Part shown: positions 7,274 through 12,420 of the stretch, piece after piece
How positions within the stretch are numbered: position 1 is the stretch's first letter
How the letters are laid out: each line of letters opens with the position of its first letter
Position numbers and translations under genes: made by a program
NCBI GenBank assembly: GCA_030634615.1
Contig: DAOWAL010000020.1
Location: forward strand, 1-13,545
Length of the DNA stretch: 13,545 nt
Reading direction: 5' to 3'
Origin: Candidatus Aenigmatarchaeota archaeon
GTDB lineage: Archaea > Aenigmatarchaeota > Aenigmatarchaeia > QMZP01 > QMZT01
The notes under the pieces: generated by a model
Databases searched by the model: none
The model's input: only the letters and a program-made list of their open reading frames with translations
What the model was told of the DNA's origin: nothing

Positions 7274-7320
7274 AGTATCTAAACCGAAGGTTTGGTATGG
7301 CCAAGTTTAGGTATGGCCAA
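7274..7320 (+). other. tRNA intron 2 (anticodon stem, position 30/31)
   Basis: A 47-nt intron. The central helix pairs GGCT (7268-7271) with GGCC (7315-7318). The bulges are AG|A and AA|G. The inner helix is 10 bp, GTATCTAAAC (7275-7284) with GTTTAGGTAT (7305-7314), including two G-U pairs. Removal brings G31 (7321) next to G30 and completes the five-pair anticodon stem, which is strong independent support for these ends. Confidence 0.87.
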
Positions 7321-7330
7321 GTTCAGGTAT
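7290..7330 (+). repeat. 15-16-nt tandem repeat spanning intron 2, the anticodon exon and intron 3
   Basis: Three consecutive units start at 7290, 7305 and 7321: GTTTGGTATGGCCAA, GTTTAGGTATGGCCAA, and a partial GTTCAGGTAT. The third unit contains the exon that carries the anticodon (GTTCAGG). The second carries a near copy, GTTTAGG, differing only at the anticodon wobble base. The array thus duplicates a 3' splice site (GGCCAA|G) together with the anticodon exon. Confidence 0.85.
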
Positions 7331-7358
7331 GAAACAGCATTAACTTGTTCGTTGAAAA
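7328..7358 (+). other. tRNA intron 3 (canonical position 37/38)
   Basis: A 31-nt intron. The central helix pairs TTCA (7322-7325, anticodon loop) with TGAA (7353-7356). The bulges are GG|T and AA|G. The inner hairpin pairs ATGAA (7329-7333) with TTCGT (7348-7352) and continues through CA/TG. This is the usual site and form of archaeal tRNA introns. Confidence 0.88.
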
Positions 7359-7470
7359 GCCTAGTAGCTTAGTGCTTTCCAGGGTTCGAATCCCTGCCCC
7401 CGCATGTATCTTTCTTACAGACGCTAACGCAAATCTCAGAAAGCTACATATACCAAAGAATGGTCATTTT

Positions 7471-7505
7471 ATTAAAAATAAAAACTTAGAGGACGTAACA
7501 TCCTC
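7471..7505 (-). terminator. Stem-loop and U-tract terminator of the Alba gene
   Basis: On the - strand, GAGGA and TCCTC (7501-7505 and 7489-7493) form a 5-bp stem with a 7-nt loop that overlaps the Alba stop codon. A T-rich run follows (TTTTTATTTTT, opposite 7474-7484). It lies in the 99-nt gap between the convergent tRNA and Alba genes; the rest of that gap shows nothing else I can name. Confidence 0.5.
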
Positions 7506-7815
7506 ATTTTGTCAATTTAATGTCAATTGTTGAGACATTCAGTTCTACATTGTTGTCGCCTTTGATTTTTTCTGTTCCTATTGTTATACCGTGTTTTACA
7601 TCTGTTACAAACTTGTTTCTAACCACTTCGACAACATCCACTGCCCTTGATATTGCCCTTCCTCTTGCCTTTATGTGCACTTCTTTCAACCCTTCTGAAA
7701 ACTGTGTTATTACGGCAAGAACGTAGGACATGGTAGGTTTTTTACCAACAAAAACAACGTTATCGTCTGCTCTTACTCTCGGTTTCTCTTTTATTGCTTT
7801 ACTCTCTTCTGCCAT
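7504..7815 (-). CDS. albA: Alba, archaeal DNA/RNA-binding chromatin protein
   Basis: 103 residues. The signature [15 protein letters not shown] (from Val21, with Lys25-Lys26 at the site acetylated in Sulfolobus Alba) is followed by [16 protein letters not shown], the RNA/DNA-contacting helix, and the closing beta strands with V-S-T-I-D-I-K. It coats DNA as dimers and also binds RNA. The first 19 residues are charged and probably disordered. The start at 7815 is decided by a strong Shine-Dalgarno AGGAGGTG (opposite 7822-7829) six bases upstream; the in-frame ATG at 7824 lies inside that site. Unlike several neighbours, this gene has a leadered transcript, with a TATA-like box at about 7867-7876. 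Confidence 0.96.
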   Translation of the reverse strand: MAEESKAIKEKPRVRADDNVVFVGKKPTMSYVLAVITQFSEGLKEVHIKARGRAISRAVDVVEVVRNKFVTDVKHGITIGTEKIKGDNNVELNVSTIDIKLTK

Positions 7816-7821
7816 GTTTTG

Positions 7822-7829
7822 CACCTCCT
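7822..7829 (-). promoter_or_regulatory. Strong Shine-Dalgarno site of the Alba gene
   Basis: AGGAGGTG on the - strand, six bases before the ATG at 7815. It is the strongest ribosome site in the window and fits a highly made chromatin protein. Confidence 0.85.
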
Positions 7830-7866
7830 AAAGTGCTGTTACTAGACTTCATCGCTGCGGCGATAC

Positions 7867-7876
7867 TATTTAATAG
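7867..7876 (-). promoter_or_regulatory. TATA-like box of the Alba gene
   Basis: On the - strand CTATTAAATA lies about 55 nt before the start codon, predicting transcription from about 7846 and a leader of about 30 nt containing the Shine-Dalgarno site. The box sits about 27 nt downstream of the end of the upstream operon. Confidence 0.5.
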
Positions 7877-7902
7877 TTAAATCGGTGGTTTTAAAGGTTT
7901 TT

Positions 7903-8742
7903 TTAGCTACTAACTTCTATTTTGAATTTGAATTCCACCGGTTCGTAAGAAACTTCAGTCCCATTGAATACCGGTAGTAATTTCGGTTCTTTTGCTGATA
8001 CTGTTATATTAAGTGTTGCCTGGCAGTAAGAATCGCTCTTTGAGAATTTTTCCACCTTCTTTCTCACTTCAAACTTCTTTCCTACAAAACCTGTTCTTTC
8101 TTCGGTTTCATCATAACTGTCTGACAATGATCCACAATAAATTGATTTTGAATTGACTTCATCCATGAAATTTTTGGCAATGTAGTGTAGCATCAATATA
8201 TCAGATTCATACGCCCTTTCTATTGTAGATGAAATTCCCATTACTACATTTCTTCGTTCCATTGGTGTGGATACCTTTTCTTCAAAATATATGTTTTTAT
8301 TGCCTTCTGCTTTCACTTTGATGACACCGTCTACTATTTTATTTATTTCCAGTTTGGCATTTTCAAGCGGAGGTATTCTCACAGACTTTCCAAGGAAACT
8401 GTAATCCTTTGCAGCGTATTTTTCAAAGTTTTCAACTATCTTTTTCTTTATTGCATCCATTATACTATTTTCATCTGTATTCAATTCATTTTTCTGTGTT
8501 TCCCATCCACCGTTTTTTGCAACATTGTATATTGCCTGAAATACCGAATAATCCATTGATGTATCGTAATATAGTTTACCAAGCTTGATAGCATTGGATG
8601 CGACATAAAGATCTTCACTTAGTCTAAGTTCGTTTTTCCTGTCTGTGCTACTTTCCCAGAAAAAACTAAGGCTGAGTATTATGGTTATTGTAATAACTAA
8701 CAGAGAAATTGTCAGAAAAACAGCACCTTGTCCTTTTTTCAT
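7903..8742 (-). CDS. Class III signal-peptide (pilin-like) surface protein, operon gene 7
   Basis: 279 residues starting M-K-K-G-Q-G-A-V-F-L-T-I, a class III (type IV pilin-like) signal: a short basic leader and KGQ followed by one hydrophobic helix to about residue 26. The rest is a soluble outside domain of mixed helix and strand with few cysteines, rich in Lys, Glu and Ser. No enzyme motif is visible and I do not recognise a family. The start at 8742 is chosen because it gives the signal motif and an ATGA overlap with the upstream stop (8739-8742); a longer reading from 8829 would run through the previous gene. Being last in the operon with the two wall hydrolases, it is probably a structural or pilin-like partner. 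Confidence 0.85.
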   Translation of the reverse strand: MKKGQGAVFLTISLLVITITIILSLSFFWESSTDRKNELRLSEDLYVASNAIKLGKLYYDTSMDYSVFQAIYNVAKNGGWETQKNELNTDENSIMDAIKKKIVENFEKYAAKDYSFLGKSVRIPPLENAKLEINKIVDGVIKVKAEGNKNIYFEEKVSTPMERRNVVMGISSTIERAYESDILMLHYIAKNFMDEVNSKSIYCGSLSDSYDETEERTGFVGKKFEVRKKVEKFSKSDSYCQATLNITVSAKEPKLLPVFNGTEVSYEPVEFKFKIEVSS

Positions 8743-9746
8743 GTCAATAACCCCACATTGCCAACTTTTCCATTTGGCATTGGTATAACAACAGAAAGAC
8801 TTGGTGATTTTGTAGAACTTTGTCCGCATGTTGAAGGAACAGGTTCATTGAAATAGTTGCATGGGTTTATCGATGTTTTGTCGTTTTTATATTTATCACT
8901 GTTCATTTCAAAATGTAAATGTTCTCCTGTTTTCCCTAAAACATAGCCGGTGTTCCCAGAAGTTCCTATAGGAGTTTTAGGGTTTATTTCCTTTCCGAGT
9001 ATATCGCCCAGTTTAACATTTACAGTATCTAGATGGTCATAGTGTGTGTAGAAAATCTTTCCTTTATCTGAAGTGTGTTCAATTACAACGAAATTTCCAA
9101 GTCCACCATTGCAACAACATGTATCACTGTTTCCAGAACATGATGTTATTTTTTCACATTTGACAGGATCTGATGATTTGCAGTTTTTGCCAATTCTTAC
9201 AACTTTTCCTGAAGAATATGTAGAATACACAGATGTTCCTTTTGCGATTGCAAAATCCAACCCGCCGTGAAAATCTGTTCCCTTGCTGGAAAGCTGTCTG
9301 TAACCATATCCACTTGATATCGTGTTATAATCTTTGACAGGCCATGCGAGTTTTACATCGTATTCAAGACCAACAGTCGAAGTCGGCTGGTTTGCTGATT
9401 TAATCTCCTTCACAACACCGTTTGGTCCCTGTACAACAAGATTATATCTTTCAAATTTTAGAAGTGTCGCTTTCAAATCGTCTTCTATTTTTTTCGGAAC
9501 ATTACTAGCAGCGTATGAGCCAAGCACTCCCATGTAATTTATATCGCTTTTTTTAGTGCTAAGAAATGCCAGAGTTTCGGTACCCTGATCTTCTATGTCA
9601 AGATAGATGTCAATTTCTCCTTTTATCTTGACTATGCCGATTACACTGTTTATTTGCATAAATATGAAAAAAGTTGCTAAAAGTACTGCTGCAAAAACTA
9701 GCAATACTACAGTGTCTACCATACCCTTAGATTTTAATTTTAACAC
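8739..9746 (-). CDS. Membrane-anchored M23/LytM-family peptidoglycan endopeptidase
   Basis: 335 residues. The leader M-L-K-L-K-S-K-G-M is followed by a hydrophobic helix (about 12-37), like a pilin signal but lacking the usual Q after KG. Residues 40-130 form a pilin-like spacer. Residues 135-280 form an M23 domain: F-H-G-G-L-D-F gives Zn ligands His160 and Asp164, Y-T-H-Y-D-H-L gives His235, and E-H-L-H-F-E gives His276 and the Zn ligand His278, so the active site is complete. Family members cut peptide cross-links of bacterial murein. An insertion at about 187-213 with six cysteines (189, 197, 203, 210-212) breaks the usual strand connection and suggests oxidative folding outside the cell. 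GTG start; overlaps the upstream gene by 20 nt. Confidence 0.92.
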   Translation of the reverse strand: MLKLKSKGMVDTVVLLVFAAVLLATFFIFMQINSVIGIVKIKGEIDIYLDIEDQGTETLAFLSTKKSDINYMGVLGSYAASNVPKKIEDDLKATLLKFERYNLVVQGPNGVVKEIKSANQPTSTVGLEYDVKLAWPVKDYNTISSGYGYRQLSSKGTDFHGGLDFAIAKGTSVYSTYSSGKVVRIGKNCKSSDPVKCEKITSCSGNSDTCCCNGGLGNFVVIEHTSDKGKIFYTHYDHLDTVNVKLGDILGKEINPKTPIGTSGNTGYVLGKTGEHLHFEMNSDKYKNDKTSINPCNYFNEPVPSTCGQSSTKSPSLSVVIPMPNGKVGNVGLLT

Positions 9747-10176
9747 TGAGCTTCCCCATACTTACTTTTTTTATTTTTGTGGTAGGATCTTCTTGTTCTA
9801 TTGTTATCCATATCTGATGACTTGGTTTATCCACAGAGTCCCCGAAAGTCCACTTTTTACCTGTTTCCACTTCCTCTATTTCCGCATTTATTTCAGGATA
9901 TTTTATCCCACAAAAATTATCATCGTTTATTTTCTTCCCATTGTAATCATCAAGTATTTTCATTGGTATACTGTATGAATCTTTTCCCTGTATTCCTATC
10001 AGACAGGATTCTACCATATGCGATGCCTCGATTGCTGTTATTTTTGTCATGTCCGTTTTCACACCTCCACCGAAATCTAGTGCCCCTGCTATTGTCATTA
10101 AGACCATTAATACAACTGTGCCCATGAATATGAGAAGTGCGAATGTTATGTTTAGGTATTCGATATCCCCTTTCAT
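9727..10176 (-). CDS. Pilin-like single-helix protein, operon gene 5
   Basis: 149 residues. M-K-G-D-I-E-Y-L-N precedes a hydrophobic helix (about 9-35). K-G followed by an acidic residue and a glutamate near +3 to +5 is reminiscent of a type IV pilin processing site. The outside part has two cysteines and beta-rich stretches (W-I-T-I-E-Q, G-K-L-S-V-K-I-K-I). No enzyme motif is visible. The start at 10176 makes an ATGA overlap with the end of the transglycosylase gene; a longer reading from 10236 would run into that gene. It sits between the two hydrolase genes, so it may be a minor pilin or adaptor. Family unknown to me. Confidence 0.82.
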   Translation of the reverse strand: MKGDIEYLNITFALLIFMGTVVLMVLMTIAGALDFGGGVKTDMTKITAIEASHMVESCLIGIQGKDSYSIPMKILDDYNGKKINDDNFCGIKYPEINAEIEEVETGKKWTFGDSVDKPSHQIWITIEQEDPTTKIKKVSMGKLSVKIKI

Positions 10177-11429
10177 GTTACTGCCCCCTCTATACCTCTT
10201 TTTTTGCATGTTGAACCTGAGCATGAAAAATAACAATCAGGGTTTTTATCAAAGCACGGTTTGTGATCTTCAAACACTTTCTTAACATGGTTAAGTGTTT
10301 CATCGCCTGTTGTTCCCTGGCAGCATGCGGCAGCGTTCCCGTCTTTGTCCTTGCATATCTTTTTACCCGATGATGAATCCAGATATGGAGCAATATTATT
10401 CCAGCAGCTGGATCCTCCTGAGTTACAATGCAAACTGATGACATGCAAAAGTTGGTCGTGACAGTTGTAATTTGCAACAGCTATTTTGTCAAGGTCATAT
10501 CCCTGAGTGTATTTTGACATGTCTGTTTTTCTGTCACGTAAATATAATATTCCAGCCTTGAGATTATCGAGATGGTTTTTGTAATCTATTGATTCTCCGT
10601 ATTTATCTCCCATCCATGTAGCAGTTGATGGTAGTAATTGGAACATGCCATATGCCCCTGCAGGAGATACTACAACTTTACCATTATCACAGTGAAGAAA
10701 GTGGTTTTCAGCCATTATCGCAGCCTTTACAACATTTGTATCTATTGGTAACAACTTTATGTTTGTCCCAGATGTATACTCAAATTTTGAACTATAGTAA
10801 TCGATTATCTGTTTTACATCCTCTTCTGACGGTTCTGCACATCCTTCAACACTGTCGACTTTTACTATTTTTACACCATCAGAACCCGAGGTCTTTGTAA
10901 ATGTAATATATCTTAGACCTTCCATTTTCAGAGAGCTTTCCGATCCCATGTCAACATTTCCTATAAATGCTGTTCTGTCACTTGTTTCGGATTTTTCAAG
11001 ATTGACAACAACACATACAGATCCATCACAGCTTTTGCATGTACACTCACCACTTTTACAATATGCCAGTTCACATTTTCCAACAGAACCCGGGTCATTC
11101 TTTTTGAACGTTTGCCCACCTTCCCTGTAGACAGTAACTCTTACATAATATGTTGAAGGTCTCTTACTCCATCTGAACCAAGTGTATCTTTCTATTTCAA
11201 TATCTACTTTTCCCTGAAAATCCCTTTCAATAGAACCTTCATCCACACTTGAAAGTGCTCCTATATATGATGCGACTATATGTGCAAAATAATCAGCTCT
11301 CGCCTCGTCGCTTGACTGCAAACTTGGTTTTAATGTTGTTCCTAATACAGCTACAGTAAATATCATGCCTATCAAAGCCACACCAATAAAAATAATCATT
11401 CTCGACCCAGGTATGTCGCCTTTTTTCAT
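10173..11429 (-). CDS. Membrane-anchored SLT-domain lytic transglycosylase
   Basis: 418 residues. M-K-K-G-D-I-P-G-S-R is a class III-like leader followed by one membrane helix (about 11-33). Residues 40-225 form an unrecognised outside domain with a dense cysteine patch (119, 124, 129, 131, 134, 139). Residues about 225-350 form a soluble lytic transglycosylase (SLT/lysozyme fold) domain: A-I-M-A-E-N-H-F carries the catalytic glutamate (Glu241), S-P-A-G-A-Y-G-M-F-Q-L-L-P-S-T-A (255-270) is the hallmark motif, and A-V-A-N-Y-N-C-H (317-324) replaces the usual A-Y-N-A-G. The C-terminus (360-418) again has many cysteines. The family cleaves the MurNAc-GlcNAc bond of murein. An ATG at 11444 would add five residues; 11429 gives the operon's shared M-K-K-G start, 2 nt after the upstream stop. 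Confidence 0.92.
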   Translation of the reverse strand: MKKGDIPGSRMIIFIGVALIGMIFTVAVLGTTLKPSLQSSDEARADYFAHIVASYIGALSSVDEGSIERDFQGKVDIEIERYTWFRWSKRPSTYYVRVTVYREGGQTFKKNDPGSVGKCELAYCKSGECTCKSCDGSVCVVVNLEKSETSDRTAFIGNVDMGSESSLKMEGLRYITFTKTSGSDGVKIVKVDSVEGCAEPSEEDVKQIIDYYSSKFEYTSGTNIKLLPIDTNVVKAAIMAENHFLHCDNGKVVVSPAGAYGMFQLLPSTATWMGDKYGESIDYKNHLDNLKAGILYLRDRKTDMSKYTQGYDLDKIAVANYNCHDQLLHVISLHCNSGGSSCWNNIAPYLDSSSGKKICKDKDGNAAACCQGTTGDETLNHVKKVFEDHKPCFDKNPDCYFSCSGSTCKKRGIEGAVT

Positions 11430-11431
11430 AC

Positions 11432-12007
11432 TCAGATTACGCATTTCTCCTTTGAATTGACTTCTTCGATGTTGTTTATGTTTATATAATCTAGTTTTCT
11501 ATTGATTTCAAACATTACACAATATGTTTTAGAATCACTTGAACCTTCTATTTCTCCACCATTGTCAAGATTGTTGAATGTCATACCATAGATATCTTTG
11601 CATATAGTATCTGGTGCCATTAATTCTGTTTTTGCAATTTTTGTACTTCCAGATCTAATTAGTTTCCATAGATTATAGCTCCTTCTTACGATAACAATGT
11701 GAGCATCCGCATCATCATTACATTTAATTTCTTTCGATCCTGTTCCAAGTGTTTTCCATTCATTACCATTGACAAAAAATACATCTTCTACACACTCAGT
11801 CATCTTTACCGATAACGCCTGTCCGCCTTTATAATTAGAATCTTTGAATTGGTCTAGTAGTCTATTAATATCGTAATCAGTGTCTGCTATGCATTTACCG
11901 TATACCATGTAGTCATATTGTCTTGCTCCGATAACAAGTACCATCATTATAAGAATTCCACTTGCTGCTACTAACATTATCATGACTTGTGAATATCCTT
12001 TCACCAT
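11432..12007 (-). CDS. Pilin-like membrane-anchored protein, operon gene 3
   Basis: 191 residues. M-V-K-G-Y-S-Q-V-M-I-M-L is a short basic leader followed by a hydrophobic helix (about 7-27). The outside domain contains six cysteines (G-K-C-I-A, T-E-C-V-E, I-K-C-N-D, T-I-C-K-D, T-Y-C-V-M, E-K-C-V-I), enough for three disulfides. No catalytic motif is visible and I do not recognise the family. The start follows the upstream stop by 4 nt, and the next start follows its own stop by 2 nt, so translation is coupled. By position and form it is likely a pilin-like subunit or adaptor for the hydrolases encoded downstream. Confidence 0.83.
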   Translation of the reverse strand: MVKGYSQVMIMLVAASGILIMMVLVIGARQYDYMVYGKCIADTDYDINRLLDQFKDSNYKGGQALSVKMTECVEDVFFVNGNEWKTLGTGSKEIKCNDDADAHIVIVRRSYNLWKLIRSGSTKIAKTELMAPDTICKDIYGMTFNNLDNGGEIEGSSDSKTYCVMFEINRKLDYININNIEEVNSKEKCVI

Positions 12008-12011
12008 GAAA

Positions 12012-12200
12012 TTATTTTAGTTTTCGTAGCTTAAAAGTCGTCCAAAGAACGAATATCATGCCTGTCATTGGATTAGTTCCAGGAGGCCTATCAAACGTTT
12101 TTGCGGAATCTGTTATGAAAATTGTTATTATGTAAACTGTTAACGCTCCTACAAATAATATCATAAACCAAAATAGCATGTCGCCTTGACCCTTTTTCAT
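12012..12200 (-). CDS. 62-residue class III signal-peptide membrane protein, operon gene 2
   Basis: M-K-K-G-Q-G-D-M-L-F-W-F-M is followed by a hydrophobic helix (about 9-30) and a short basic tail. It has the clearest class III signal (KKGQG) together with the 279-residue protein, so processing by a prepilin peptidase (FlaK/PibD type) is expected. A second short hydrophobic stretch (M-I-F-V-L-W) near the end may touch the membrane. The start at 12200 is preferred over an in-frame ATG at 12248, which lies inside the preceding small gene; GTGAT upstream can serve as ribosome site. The small size suggests a structural subunit; family unknown. Confidence 0.8.
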   Translation of the reverse strand: MKKGQGDMLFWFMILFVGALTVYIITIFITDSAKTFDRPPGTNPMTGMIFVLWTTFKLRKLK

Positions 12201-12210
12201 AATTATCACA

Positions 12211-12330
12211 TTACATGTATCCAAGATATTTTGCTGCGATGAACGCAAGTATACTAAATACTATTACACCCATCAAAAATGTCATAAGTCCTGACTGTAG
12301 ACCTTGCCCAAATCCCTTCAACACTTTCAT
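12211..12330 (-). CDS. 39-residue membrane microprotein, first gene of the operon
   Basis: The reading frame begins M-K-V-L-K-G-F-G-Q-G-L-Q-S-G and continues as one hydrophobic helix ending A-A-K-Y-L-G-Y-M. It has a K-G-x-G-Q-G leader like the signals of its neighbours. The ATG at 12330 is about 27 nt from a TATA-like element, so a leaderless transcript is likely, and the gene ends 10 nt before the next start. The shared leader, promoter fit and operon position support it as real despite its size. It could be a tiny pilin or a regulator of the assembly. Confidence 0.65.
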   Translation of the reverse strand: MKVLKGFGQGLQSGLMTFLMGVIVFSILAFIAAKYLGYM

Positions 12331-12353
12331 CAATTTAATTTTAGCATTTCTCA

Positions 12354-12366
12354 CTTATTAATTATA
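12354..12366 (-). promoter_or_regulatory. TATA-like box of the hydrolase operon
   Basis: On the - strand TATAATTAATAAG is placed about 25-30 nt before the ATG at 12330. It lies in a 90-nt gap between the divergent operon and the + strand gene. Confidence 0.5.
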
Positions 12367-12390
12367 CCGTATGCGATCTAATTCGAATAT

Positions 12391-12398
12391 TATTTATA
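12391..12398 (+). promoter_or_regulatory. TATA box of the + strand surface-protein gene
   Basis: TATTTATA is centred about 26 nt before the ATG at 12421, predicting a leaderless transcript divergent from the operon. Confidence 0.6.
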
Positions 12399-12420
12399 CG
12401 CAAATAAACAATTATTAACC

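Larger units (their letters stand above)
7230..7404 (+). tRNA. tRNA-Leu(CAG) interrupted by three introns
   Basis: The acceptor arms GCGGGGG (7230-7236) and CCCCCGC (7397-7403) pair perfectly, with discriminator A at 7404. The T arm is CAGGG-TTCGAAT-CCCTG (7380-7396). A long variable arm with stem AGC/GCT (7366-7368, 7374-7376) marks a class II tRNA. The gene is 175 nt; removing introns at 7252-7264, 7274-7320 and 7328-7358 leaves 84 nt. The exons then form a D arm CCC/GGG with G-G-T in the loop, an anticodon stem of five Watson-Crick pairs (CTAGG with CCTAG) and the loop TTCAGGG with anticodon CAG at 7324-7326, reading CUG. Introns fall after positions 21, 30 and 37, so two are non-canonical. 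3'-CCA is not encoded. Splicing was worked out by hand from bulge-helix-bulge pairing. Confidence 0.92.

Noticed and set aside
7290..7330. Possible CRISPR-like repeat array
   Set aside because: The repeats are directly adjacent with no spacers and lie inside a tRNA gene; no cas gene is present.
7063..7332. 89-codon frame overlapping the zinc-ribbon gene and tRNA
   Set aside because: Different frame, runs through the structured tRNA and its introns, and has no motif.
7345..7533. 62-codon frame across the tRNA 3' half and downstream gap
   Set aside because: It is made of tRNA sequence and overlaps the Alba terminator; no ribosome site.
7851..7864. Small hairpin ATCGC-TGCG-GCGAT upstream of Alba
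   Set aside because: Falls between the predicted TATA box and transcription start, so it would not be in the mRNA; too short to call an operator.
7903..12330. Hydrolase operon as a prophage lysis or conjugation module
   Set aside because: No integrase, holin, capsid, terminase or VirB4-like gene is visible, and nearly every gene has a pilin-like leader; cannot be fully excluded because the right side is cut off.
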